Positions 23,897 to 32,346 of a stretch of 32,479 nucleotides of DNA are shown here, piece by piece. Both the position numbers and the translations under genes were made by a program. Origin of the DNA: Candidatus Cloacimonadota bacterium. GTDB taxonomy: Bacteria > Cloacimonadota > Cloacimonadia > Cloacimonadales > Cloacimonadaceae. The notes under the pieces were generated by a model. It was not told the DNA's origin. It made no database searches and saw only the letters and a list, made by a program, of their open reading frames with translations. The stretch spans positions 1 to 32,479 of the forward strand of contig JAQUJJ010000032.1 of assembly GCA_028681035.1 (NCBI GenBank). The letters run 5' to 3'. Position 1 is the first letter of the stretch; each line of letters begins with the position of its first letter.

Positions 23897-25624
23897 ATGG
23901 AACCAAGCTTAATAGACCAAATACGCCAAGCCAACGACATTGTGGATGTAGTGCAAAGCTACCTCCCGCTGAAGCACGTCGGTGCGAATTGGCGCGGAAT
24001 TTGCCCCTTTCATAATGACACCAAGCCATCGCTATACGTAAGCCAACCCAAGCAAATATACAAGTGTTTTGCCTGTGGCAAGGCGGGCAACGTATTCGGT
24101 TTTGTGGGGGATTATGAGAAGCTAAGTTTCATAGAGACAGTAAAGAAGCTTGCCCAACGTGCTGGCATTGCCATCCCCGAATACGAACGCACCAAGACAG
24201 TATCCACCAAGCGCGAACAACTGATGCAAGTGTATAAATCCGCAGCGGATTTCTTTGCCGCCAACCTATTTGCGCATGGAGAGCATGTGCTGGAATACCT
24301 AAAAAAACGCTCTTTCTCCCCTGAGACAGCGAAGGAACTGCAACTTGGCTACGCACTTAACAGCGAAAAGGCACTGCTAAACCATCTGATGAAGGAAGGC
24401 TTGGGAGTTTCTCTGCTAAAGGAATCTGGCTTATTTGGAAATTACTCCGGTGGATTGTCCGACATGTTTCGCGATAGGCTTATCTTTCCCATTCACAACA
24501 GTTTTGGTGAAGTTATCGCCTTCGGAGGCAGGCTGCTGGAAGATAAACCCGGAGTGGGCAAATACTTCAACTCCCCCGGAACAGAGCTTTACACCAAGGG
24601 GAAAGAGCTATACGGCTTATTCAAAACCAAGTATAATCTCAGCAAAGCGGGAACCGCACTTGTCTGCGAAGGATACTTTGACTTTTTACGCTTGTACGAA
24701 AGCGGCTTCAACAATGCCGTTGCCAGCCTTGGGACTGCTTTAACCGAAGACCAGATATCCCTGCTAACCCGCTTTAGCAACAAGGCTACCATGCTATACG
24801 ATGGTGATACAGCCGGCATCAAAGCCGCCGTGCGAAGTGGCTTGCTTTGCCTTTCCCGCGGGATGGAGATTAAGGTTGCGCTGCTGCCAAAAGATGAAGA
24901 TCCCGATTCCCTTATCCTAAAACAGGGCAAAGAAGCTTTGCAGAGCTTACTGGATAGCGCACCTAATTTAATAAACTTTATGGCAACGGACAATCGCATT
25001 GAACAACCGACCGCAGAACGGATAGAGATAATTCTGGATGCCCTGCGCAATCTGAAAGACCAAATTAAACGCGAACTGCTGGTAAAAGATGTGTCCGAAG
25101 CCTTTGGTATCACGGAAAACGCACTTAATAGCAAGCTGCACCGCAGTAGCGCACCTGCATACGTGCAAACCACTCCCAACCAAAGCACAGCAAAAGATAG
25201 TGAAAGTTTTGAAGAGCGTCATGCGCTAATTTTAGCACTAAAAGACTACGATTCGTATAAACTACTTGCTAGCGAGATGGATGCGAGTTATTTTAATAAT
25301 AGGCTCTATCTTGAAATCTTCTCATATTTGGTATCGCTTAGCCTAAGCGCCGGAACTTGGGAACCCGCTGCACTACTTGATAATATTGAAAATAAAGAAA
25401 TAAAGGAAGGTTTGGCTGAACTTCTGTTCGAGGATTTACAGCAAATGCGCTTTGAAGATTGCCTAGTCGGGCTTCGCATCCGCAAAATCCAAAGAGACTT
25501 GGAAGAAATGGATCGCAGTATAATCAAAGACCCAGATAACCTGGAACTGCTCAAACAGAAAGAAAAGCTGAATCTTGCCTACAGACGCATGACCCGAAAG
25601 GTGGTCAACAAAGTCCTTTTTTGA
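23897..25624 (+). CDS. dnaG: DNA primase
   Basis: The 575-residue protein has the DnaG layout. The CHC2 zinc ribbon has C36, H39, C57 and C60 (CPFHNDTKPS and KCFACGKAGN). The TOPRIM catalytic core has E258 in LVCEGYFDF and D302/D304 in YDGDTAG. The C-terminal part (about 430-575) is a helicase-binding-type helical region. It makes RNA primers for Okazaki fragments. The ribosome site is weak (an AAGAAG/GTGATGAA stretch) and belongs to the upstream tandem repeat, so repeat change could alter its translation. rpoD starts 21 bases after its stop. Confidence 0.97.
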   Translation: MEPSLIDQIRQANDIVDVVQSYLPLKHVGANWRGICPFHNDTKPSLYVSQPKQIYKCFACGKAGNVFGFVGDYEKLSFIETVKKLAQRAGIAIPEYERTKTVSTKREQLMQVYKSAADFFAANLFAHGEHVLEYLKKRSFSPETAKELQLGYALNSEKALLNHLMKEGLGVSLLKESGLFGNYSGGLSDMFRDRLIFPIHNSFGEVIAFGGRLLEDKPGVGKYFNSPGTELYTKGKELYGLFKTKYNLSKAGTALVCEGYFDFLRLYESGFNNAVASLGTALTEDQISLLTRFSNKATMLYDGDTAGIKAAVRSGLLCLSRGMEIKVALLPKDEDPDSLILKQGKEALQSLLDSAPNLINFMATDNRIEQPTAERIEIILDALRNLKDQIKRELLVKDVSEAFGITENALNSKLHRSSAPAYVQTTPNQSTAKDSESFEERHALILALKDYDSYKLLASEMDASYFNNRLYLEIFSYLVSLSLSAGTWEPAALLDNIENKEIKEGLAELLFEDLQQMRFEDCLVGLRIRKIQRDLEEMDRSIIKDPDNLELLKQKEKLNLAYRRMTRKVVNKVLF

Positions 25625-25634
25625 AGTGCCTTGC

Positions 25635-25640
25635 AAGGAG
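25635..25640 (+). promoter_or_regulatory. Ribosome site that sets the rpoD start
   Basis: AAGGAG lies five bases before the ATG at 25646. The frame is open from a TTG at 25631, which lies upstream of this site and is unlikely to be used. Confidence 0.75.
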
Positions 25641-25645
25641 CATTG

Positions 25646-27385
25646 ATGATTACTTACAATGAGTATTTGAAGAAACTGGTGGAGCTGGGTAAAGAAACCG
25701 GCTATATCACCTTCAAACAGATTAACGACATTCTGCCCAGTAACCCCTTTTTCCTGGATAAAGTGGATGATATTATCTTCGATTTGTCCCAAGATGGCAT
25801 CGAGATTATCGATGAAACAGAGAAAAGGATAACCAAGGGTGGGGCAGCAATTCGTAAACCAGCAGCACCCAAAAAGTTTAAGACTAAACGCTTTTATGAC
25901 GACCCCGTGCGTATGTATCTGCGGGAGATGGGGCGTGTTCCGCTCTTAGACCGTGAAGGCGAAGTACGCGTAGCAAAGAAGATTGAAACCTACCAAAAGA
26001 TGATAAACCAAAACGTGTTTCAATCTGGCAGCACCCTGCGCGAAATGTATAACTTTCTGCATCGCTACCGCGAAAGACGCGTACGCCTCGACCAGATATT
26101 CAAAGTGGATATCGGCACCTGGATAGATAAGAACCAAGATGTGAAGATAATAGATAAGTTCAAGGAAATCCTAAAAGATAACGAGATTAATCTGGATAAG
26201 GTAGGCGTGATACTGGATAATTGCGATTTCGATGAAACAGGCACCGCTAACCGTCAGGAAGAAATCGATGATATCCGCAATTTGATTATCAATACCTTCA
26301 TGATTCTTGCCTATAACGACAAGCTGATTAAGCGCATGGTATATCGCATCCGCAGCCTCGTGGAACGTATCGAAGAAAGCTACGATAGCATCACGAACCT
26401 AACCAGAATAAAACGCTATACTATCGACGAGATTTGCACCTATGGACGTAGGGCGAAAAAGAGCGATGAGGATTTTGAGGAAGTGCAGGCGGAAACCGGC
26501 ATGGACCCCAACATCTTTGTAGAAACTCTGCGTAAGATTAAAAACGCCCGCCGTAAAATCCGCCGTGTGGAGCTGGAAACCAAGATGACAGGCAGCGAAC
26601 TTGTGTTCTTGCTGCGCGAGATTGACCGTGCCGAACGTAACAAAGAAAAAGCACAGAATGAGATGATAGAAGCCAATGTGCGCCTTGTTATCAGCATCGC
26701 CAAACGCTATAATAACCGCGGGCTGGAGTTTTTAGACCTTATTCAGGAAGGCAATACCGGCTTGATGCGCGCTGTGGAAAAGTATGACTATCGCAAAGGC
26801 TATAAGTTCAGCACCTACGCCACGTGGTGGATACGCCAGGCGATTACCCGCGCCATTGCAGACCAAGCCCGCACCATCCGCATCCCCGTGCACATGATAG
26901 AATCTATAAATAAGATAAACCGCACCAGCCGCCGCTTGATGCAGAAACTGGGACGCGACCCCTACCCTGAAGAGATTTCCGAGGTGCTGGACATCCCCGT
27001 GGAGAAGATTAAGAACATCCTTTCCATCAGCAAAGAGCCGGTTTCGCTGGATAAACCTATCGGGCATGATAGTGAGGATAGCATCCTGGGCGATTTTATC
27101 GAAGACCGCACCATTATCTCGCCGGAACGCCTTGCCGAACGTAGCCTGCTGAAAAAACAGGTGGATGAAGTGCTGAGAACCCTCACTACACGTGAAGAAC
27201 GGGTTATACGTCTGCGCTTTGGCATAGATGATGGCTATCACCGCACCCTCGAGGAAGTGGGCAACATCTTCCAGGTTACCCGAGAACGAATCCGGCAGAT
27301 TGAGGATAAAGCCCTAAAAAAACTGAGGCATCCAAGCCGTGCTGCCATCTTGCAGCAGTTCCTGGATAACTTTCATGTAAAATAA
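25646..27385 (+). CDS. rpoD: Primary RNA polymerase sigma factor (sigma-70)
   Basis: The 579-residue protein has all parts of a housekeeping sigma factor. Region 1.1 is at the N-terminus ([17 protein letters not shown]). Region 1.2 has [21 protein letters not shown] roughly 180-residue non-conserved region follows. Region 2 has [19 protein letters not shown] and [19 protein letters not shown]. Region 3 has [13 protein letters not shown]. Region 4 has [18 protein letters not shown] and [18 protein letters not shown]. It directs RNA polymerase to -35/-10 promoters of the type seen at 13493-13521. It is the last gene of the cluster, separated from dnaG by 21 bases, and a strong terminator follows. 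Confidence 0.98.
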   Translation: MITYNEYLKKLVELGKETGYITFKQINDILPSNPFFLDKVDDIIFDLSQDGIEIIDETEKRITKGGAAIRKPAAPKKFKTKRFYDDPVRMYLREMGRVPLLDREGEVRVAKKIETYQKMINQNVFQSGSTLREMYNFLHRYRERRVRLDQIFKVDIGTWIDKNQDVKIIDKFKEILKDNEINLDKVGVILDNCDFDETGTANRQEEIDDIRNLIINTFMILAYNDKLIKRMVYRIRSLVERIEESYDSITNLTRIKRYTIDEICTYGRRAKKSDEDFEEVQAETGMDPNIFVETLRKIKNARRKIRRVELETKMTGSELVFLLREIDRAERNKEKAQNEMIEANVRLVISIAKRYNNRGLEFLDLIQEGNTGLMRAVEKYDYRKGYKFSTYATWWIRQAITRAIADQARTIRIPVHMIESINKINRTSRRLMQKLGRDPYPEEISEVLDIPVEKIKNILSISKEPVSLDKPIGHDSEDSILGDFIEDRTIISPERLAERSLLKKQVDEVLRTLTTREERVIRLRFGIDDGYHRTLEEVGNIFQVTRERIRQIEDKALKKLRHPSRAAILQQFLDNFHVK

Positions 27386-27419
27386 AGCACCAGTTATATC
27401 GAGTTATATTAAGCCATAT

Positions 27420-27447
27420 AGAGCAAGCACTTAGCTTGCTCTTTTTT
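27420..27447 (+). terminator. Rho-independent terminator after rpoD
   Basis: AGAGCAAGC (27420-27428) pairs with GCTTGCTCT (27434-27442) around a five-base loop and runs into six T residues (27442-27447). Confidence 0.94.
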
Positions 27448-27469
27448 GGCTAACTTTCACGAAGATTGA

Positions 27470-27497
27470 GTTTAGCAGCGTCGGAGTGCTGCTAAAC
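27470..27497 (-). terminator. Probable terminator hairpin of the minus-strand envelope cassette
   Basis: GTTTAGCAGC (27470-27479) and GCTGCTAAAC (27488-27497) form a perfect ten-base stem with an eight-base loop, about 18 bases beyond the stop of the lipoprotein gene. No T-run follows on the minus strand. Confidence 0.5.
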
Positions 27498-27514
27498 ACC
27501 TTAGTTCCCAGATG

Positions 27515-30259
27515 CTAGTTTGCTTTGATATAAAATATCCCAGGGTTATTAACGGTGCAGATAAAGCAATTTCCCAGCACGGTAAATTCGTTGGCGTAGT
27601 TGTCACTAAAGCTGGTAACTCTTGTTAGTTCGTTTACTTGTCCGCTGGAGTTGCGATAGAAGAGCCGGGCATTGGGTATGGAGGCAATATCTTCGATGGG
27701 CAGATAGATGTATGGTTCTTGAGTAGCTCCCAGCACGTTATAGAAGCTTGGATAAAGTGTTGTCCCATCACTTTTAGTGAATTGCAATTGATAGGCAGCC
27801 AACAAGTTCGTGATTCCGGGGATAAAGCTGAGTTTCTCCAGCTTAATAACCGTCTTTTGAGGAACGGAAGAACCCAAAAAGAAACTTGGTAACACAAACT
27901 GAGCCTGATAAAGTGAGAGGTGCACATCTTGGCTTAGGCTGCTAACCGTATAAGGCACAGTGATGTGAGCAGTGTTTTCCGTGAACGAAGCATAGCTACC
28001 GTTGTAGGCAAGCGAAATGCCATTATAGCCGTTATCCACCATGAAATGCCAGGGATCAAAGCTGCTGCTTTCGCTGTAAGCATATAGGCGATAGGGATTG
28101 CTAACCCGTTCATAAAATAACATATTACGGCTGCGGCTACGCTTAAAAAACAGCATCGGCTGATATAGGACAAAATCTGCTTCATCAGCCGTACTTATCT
28201 CGTAAGCAGATGAGGAAGACACAAGTGTGTATTGGGTGCTAATCAGATTATATGGATCGGCAAGGGAAATGCTCTTGCTTATGCTAAACAAGGAGCTTTT
28301 GCCTGTTGCTGCATTGCCGTAAGTGTAGAAACGCAGGTCATCCAGCACAAAGGTCATAGTAGGATACACCATCAGGTTCATGGTATTGGGATAGCTGATG
28401 CCCGCTGTAATAAGGGTTCCCGGGTATTCGGGATAGATACTAAGCATCCCACTATCGATAATGTAAGTATTACTATCATAAGCTGTAGCGGCATGATACA
28501 GTTTCAGCCGTGGATAAGCAAGGTTGTTAAATAGCAACAGGTTGGGGCTTGTTCCTGCATAGGGTATGCTAAGGATAAAGCCTGTTGGTAGAGTGCTTTG
28601 CGCATCGTTGCCCTGATAGAAAGCAAAGCTCGATAAGGCTTGAGCAGAGCTAAGCGTCAAGGGTTCGCCGCTCATCCATGAATGTGAAGGCAGAGAGGGA
28701 TTTAAGTTCAGCCGCAATTGGCTGTAGCCTCTTTTGTTACTATCGTTCCAGCTTACAATGCCATGTGCGCTTTGGATGTATTGTTTGCTTTTTAGGTAGG
28801 GAAAGATCAGTTGCGTTTGGTTCTCGCTAACACTGCCATACAGATAGGTAGCAGAGCTATTCACGCCCAGATACACGTAATCTCCCACTCTGCTGTAATG
28901 CTGTGCATCGTAAGTATCAGAGGGGCTTTTGTAAGTTATCACATCTTCACTGCTGCTGCGGACGAGGCTAAATAATCTGTCATTGGTAGTGCTGGGCAAG
29001 GTAGTGCGGAAGCCAAACTCCAGCCAGGCATCATCGGGCAGTGTTTTAAGAGCAGTGCCGGATTCTGTAAAGCTTATCTCAAACGCCTGATGTTCGCCAC
29101 TGAGGGTAAATGGTTGACCTGAAAAGTAATCTTTAATGCTAGTGCTGATATTCGGGTTTAGTTTAAGATTCATCACGGTATTGGGCAGGTTCATGTTTTG
29201 CAGGTCGAACCACAATTCTTGCAAGAAAACCTGATTATAGCTGCCATCCAGCGGGATATTCAGCTCTGTCTGAGTGTCCAGAGGTCTAAGCCAGAAATAC
29301 TTTCCGCTACCCTGCAGGAAACTGTGAAAGCCAGTATTGTCCAGAGACCAGTTTATTGCTCCCGAGCTGGGGTCTATTGCCTGCCAAGAGTATGCCATCG
29401 GCGGGGCAAGCTGCACCCATTGTTCTGCAAATAAACCCTTTCCACCATCCATCATTCTTAGGGTTGCAAGCTCTTCACCAACTGGATTAGCCGTTTGCAG
29501 GCTGGTAATTACTGATGTAAGCGCAGCATTGGGATACCAGTTTTGCAGCGCACTAAGCTCATTTGCGCTTAAAGCATTGCTCATGTTAAGCTCTATCTGT
29601 CCTGCTGCCTGGCAATAACTTGCGGGAAAGTTCACAGCAATTTGCCTGCCAATACTGCTATGCAGCAGGGCATGGGTAGCTTCTGTGTTTGTAAAGTTTA
29701 GGGCAGGGTTTTCTGTATCAGGCATATCATAAATGGCAAACTCATCGGTGCTGTATAGCGGGAAATAAGCCCTTTTGCTGCCGTAATACATTGGCTGGAT
29801 AGAGCCTGCACTAAGGTAAGAAGAAAAGAGTATCATGTAAGCTGCGGAGCTTTGTTCCAGCTTGGTGTACACCATCCCCAAACGCTGGCTGGACGCCAAA
29901 CTTATCTTTTGCCCGGAGCGCAACACTTCCATCTCATAAGTAGCACTTAGGGCTGTGGCACCATCTTGAATAACCAAGCTGTCTCTGGCTGCAAAGCTTT
30001 GCACCTTGCGGAAGTTAACCACATCCCCATAGTTTAGTAGCAGGTCTGCTATGGACGTTTTATCTATCAACAGATAACTATCGTCATTGGTGGATTTCAC
30101 CAGATAATTGGCATAGCTTTCAATCTTGTTACCGGTAAGGTAATCTGCCGCAGAAAGGTTAGGAGGCAGCAGCAGGTCTTCGCGGTTATTACAGCCGCTA
30201 AGTATTAATAAGCAAAATAGCAAGCAGGAGCCTAGTTTTAGCAGTAAATCAGCTTTCAT
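27515..30259 (-). CDS. Large lipoprotein of unknown function
   Basis: The 914-residue protein begins with a lipoprotein signal (MKADLLLKLGSCLLFCLLIL, then SGC with the lipidated Cys at 22). The rest is beta-rich with many Tyr, Ser and Leu residues and no catalytic motif I can recognise. Several segments look like repeated sandwich domains, such as SGEHQAFEISFTESGTALK and the later PNLLLFNNLAYPRLKLYHAA. Asp at +2 is not present (Cys-Asn-Asn follows), so outer-membrane placement is plausible. The open frame extends ten codons upstream. I chose the ATG at 30259 because it gives the lipoprotein signal and shares a base with the preceding stop (TGATG), with GGTGAG upstream. It is the last gene of a three-gene envelope cassette. 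Confidence 0.85.
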   Translation of the reverse strand: MKADLLLKLGSCLLFCLLILSGCNNREDLLLPPNLSAADYLTGNKIESYANYLVKSTNDDSYLLIDKTSIADLLLNYGDVVNFRKVQSFAARDSLVIQDGATALSATYEMEVLRSGQKISLASSQRLGMVYTKLEQSSAAYMILFSSYLSAGSIQPMYYGSKRAYFPLYSTDEFAIYDMPDTENPALNFTNTEATHALLHSSIGRQIAVNFPASYCQAAGQIELNMSNALSANELSALQNWYPNAALTSVITSLQTANPVGEELATLRMMDGGKGLFAEQWVQLAPPMAYSWQAIDPSSGAINWSLDNTGFHSFLQGSGKYFWLRPLDTQTELNIPLDGSYNQVFLQELWFDLQNMNLPNTVMNLKLNPNISTSIKDYFSGQPFTLSGEHQAFEISFTESGTALKTLPDDAWLEFGFRTTLPSTTNDRLFSLVRSSSEDVITYKSPSDTYDAQHYSRVGDYVYLGVNSSATYLYGSVSENQTQLIFPYLKSKQYIQSAHGIVSWNDSNKRGYSQLRLNLNPSLPSHSWMSGEPLTLSSAQALSSFAFYQGNDAQSTLPTGFILSIPYAGTSPNLLLFNNLAYPRLKLYHAATAYDSNTYIIDSGMLSIYPEYPGTLITAGISYPNTMNLMVYPTMTFVLDDLRFYTYGNAATGKSSLFSISKSISLADPYNLISTQYTLVSSSSAYEISTADEADFVLYQPMLFFKRSRSRNMLFYERVSNPYRLYAYSESSSFDPWHFMVDNGYNGISLAYNGSYASFTENTAHITVPYTVSSLSQDVHLSLYQAQFVLPSFFLGSSVPQKTVIKLEKLSFIPGITNLLAAYQLQFTKSDGTTLYPSFYNVLGATQEPYIYLPIEDIASIPNARLFYRNSSGQVNELTRVTSFSDNYANEFTVLGNCFICTVNNPGIFYIKAN

Positions 30260-31500
30260 CAGTATCTCACCGTCAACGAAACATACCAAGCGGCATGGGC
30301 ATCCTGATTGCTAACATAGATATAAGCTGACCAGCGTTTTAGGAAAGGAACCAACACTGATGCACCATAATAGTCGTTGGGTTCGTTGAAGGTATCTATA
30401 ATTGTTCCGTTTGTATCCACCATCCAGCGATTATCGCCACTGCCATAATGCAGCCCCAGCGTTGTATTGTAAGGCAGAGCTTTGCTTATCATTATCTGTT
30501 GAGCGGTGCGGGTGCTATCTGTATTCACGCCTTCGTTATCCATATAAGAGTAATGATAGGCGTAATTAAAGCTCATATCCCGCCACAAAACCTCTGGCAG
30601 AAAGCTCACCTGTTGCAAGTCGAAACGCGGATAGTGGCTGTAAGAAGCCATAAACGCAGGACGCACTAAAAGCTTCTCCACGTGGATTTTGGGAGTAAGC
30701 TCCATACCATATTGCTGTGCGGGATAAACTCTTGCATCTGTTCCTTCCATCAAGCTGGCACCCAGCTTAATATCAATAGGCAAAAACTGCTTGCTGAGTG
30801 TGCCGGAGCTTAGGGAGCGGAAGTGTTTGTTATTCAGGCGAAAATCTTCGTAACCAATGTTCAACTGCCATGTTTTATAGCAGATACCTTGTCCTAAACT
30901 AATGGTACTCTTAGCATTTTCCGGTGCTGCATAAGCAATAGAAGTGCGAAAGCCTACTTTGGCTTTGGCAGCAGGTATTCCCGTAAGTGCTGATGTAGTA
31001 TTGAGATGTTTACGATGGCGAAGGTAATCTCCCAAACCACTATAGGTATCAGCCAGCCCTTCCTGAGAAATTGCATTTGCCACATGGTTTCCGGGCTGCA
31101 ACTGATATGCCTTAAGGTAGTAATAGCGCGCTTCGGGTAAGCGTTTACTTTTCAAAAGAGGGTAAGCACGATAATTGTAAAACTGAGGATTGCCGGGGTG
31201 TTTCCTTATCAATTTAGCTGATAGTGCCAAGCTTTGGGTCAGCTTTCCTTGGGCATTTTCCGCCCACAGTAAGCCTTCCCATGCAGATAGATTGTTCGGC
31301 TCTGCTAAAGTCAATTTGCGATATTGCTCCTCTGCCATCAAATAGTTACCCGCCATCATGTTATCGTAGGCAAGGATTAATAAATCTTGCATCAAAGGAG
31401 GTGCTCCACCTGCTCCTGCGCCAGAACTGGGAACCGGAGGCGCAGCCTGAGCTAACAGGGCAAGGGGCAACAGCAATGCCACTAAAAGCAAGATGCGCAT
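30259..31500 (-). CDS. TPR protein with C-terminal outer-membrane beta-barrel
   Basis: The 413-residue protein has a signal peptide (MRILLLVALLLPLALLAQA). TPR helices follow (about 37-160: AYDNMMAGNYLMAEEQYRKLTLAEPNN, later LPEARYYYLKAYQLQPGN). From about 175 to the end come alternating aromatic strands ending VSLTVRY, the terminal aromatic residue expected of an outer-membrane barrel recognised by BamA. The TPR-plus-barrel arrangement resembles YaiO-type outer-membrane proteins and some polysaccharide export porins. The substrate is unknown. It starts three bases after the upstream TPR gene and touches the lipoprotein gene by one base. Confidence 0.85.
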   Translation of the reverse strand: MRILLLVALLLPLALLAQAAPPVPSSGAGAGGAPPLMQDLLILAYDNMMAGNYLMAEEQYRKLTLAEPNNLSAWEGLLWAENAQGKLTQSLALSAKLIRKHPGNPQFYNYRAYPLLKSKRLPEARYYYLKAYQLQPGNHVANAISQEGLADTYSGLGDYLRHRKHLNTTSALTGIPAAKAKVGFRTSIAYAAPENAKSTISLGQGICYKTWQLNIGYEDFRLNNKHFRSLSSGTLSKQFLPIDIKLGASLMEGTDARVYPAQQYGMELTPKIHVEKLLVRPAFMASYSHYPRFDLQQVSFLPEVLWRDMSFNYAYHYSYMDNEGVNTDSTRTAQQIMISKALPYNTTLGLHYGSGDNRWMVDTNGTIIDTFNEPNDYYGASVLVPFLKRWSAYIYVSNQDAHAAWYVSLTVRY

Positions 31501-31503
31501 ATA

Positions 31504-32106
31504 TTAGCCAAGTAGCTTTGCGTATTCTTTCACAATCAAGGATTCGGGAAAATATTTCTTTAGTAAAACATAGTGTTTACGGGCGTTCTCGGTATCTTTA
31601 GAAAGATAGAGGTTGTTTACCAGATATCCGCGGATTTCCATATCCCAAGGCGTAATCCTGATGATGGACAGGTAATAACTTGCAGCACCGGCATAATCCT
31701 GCTTCATATAGGCTGCATAGGCTGCTTTACCAAGGATTACAGTGCTCTGAGGGTAGCTCCTTAATATCTGGTCTGCTAGTTCATGTGCATCATTCCATTC
31801 CCCTAGGGCAAGCTGACAGTTCACGATTCCGGTTTGGGCATCTAGAGTGTGGGCAATGGTATTAGACTTTTTGTAGCTTTTTATCGCATCGTTATACCTG
31901 CCCAGAAGGTATTGCAGCCAGCCGATGCGAAGTTGATAAAAATCGTCATTGGTGTCGGTTGCCGCGATCTCTTCCATAATCTGCAAGGCGCGGGTATAAT
32001 TCTTTGCGGTTTCGGCATTGTAGGAATCCGTAATCGTGGATTTACCCACTCCCAGCATAATCCCCGAAAGCAGGCATAGTATCATAATAATAATTGTGGT
32101 CTTCAT
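31504..32106 (-). CDS. Secreted TPR-repeat protein
   Basis: The 200-residue protein begins with a signal peptide (MKTTIIIMILCLLSGIMLGVG). It consists of TPR helix pairs, such as YNAETAKNYTRALQIMEEIA, LGRYNDAIKSYKKSNTIAH and YMKQDYAGAASYYLSIIRITP. It is likely periplasmic and a protein-protein adaptor. No lipobox Cys is visible. A strong AGAGGAGA site precedes the ATG. It heads the cassette with the TPR-barrel protein and the large lipoprotein, and it may dock to the TPR part of the barrel protein. Confidence 0.85.
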   Translation of the reverse strand: MKTTIIIMILCLLSGIMLGVGKSTITDSYNAETAKNYTRALQIMEEIAATDTNDDFYQLRIGWLQYLLGRYNDAIKSYKKSNTIAHTLDAQTGIVNCQLALGEWNDAHELADQILRSYPQSTVILGKAAYAAYMKQDYAGAASYYLSIIRITPWDMEIRGYLVNNLYLSKDTENARKHYVLLKKYFPESLIVKEYAKLLG

Positions 32107-32148
32107 CTCTATCTCCTCTGTTAATTACGAAATACAGCCAATGGTGTC

Positions 32149-32177
32149 ATTCTCGCGGAGGCGAGAATCCAGCCCTA
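32149..32177. repeat. REP-like palindrome, copy 2
   Basis: ATTCTCGC (32149-32156) pairs with GCGAGAAT (32161-32168) around GGAG, followed by CCAGCCCTA. It is a relative of the 23282-23308 palindrome in the opposite orientation. Confidence 0.75.
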
Positions 32178-32216
32178 ATTGGCATTGTTTTAACAATGTA
32201 TAATCTGGTTCATCTT

Positions 32217-32330
32217 CCTTGCTTATCCGAAGCCGGTTAGATGCTGTACTGAAGGGGATCTGATCGGGATGCAACCCGATGAGATCCCGATCAGATCCCG
32301 ATCGGCTCTCTTTCGGATAAGCAAGCAAGG
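32217..32330. repeat. Composite hairpin element bounded by CTTGCTTATCCGAA ends
   Basis: CTTGCTTATCCGAA (32218-32231) is inverted at 32312-32325. Inside, GATCTGATCGGGAT (32257-32270) is inverted at 32284-32297, and ATCGGG/CCCGAT can pair across a short centre. The whole is a nested hairpin of about 110 bases. Its left half matches the block at 23352-23408. Confidence 0.85.
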
Positions 32331-32346
32331 GGCGGGTGAGTTTCAT

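Larger units (their letters stand above)
32107..32346. other. Intergenic spacer with repeats
   Basis: No credible gene. It holds the REP-like palindrome at 32149-32177, the palindrome CATTGTTTTAACAATG at 32183-32198 (operator-like) and the hairpin element at 32217-32330. All lie upstream of the envelope cassette. Confidence 0.7.

Noticed and set aside
24589..25188. Minus-strand frame of 199 codons
   Set aside because: Antisense shadow of dnaG, whose TOPRIM motifs lie exactly here on the plus strand.
32125..32346. Minus-strand frame of 73 codons directly after the partial gene
   Set aside because: It consists wholly of the dispersed hairpin and palindrome sequences, whose translation (RSGSDRDLIG-like) recurs wherever the repeat occurs.
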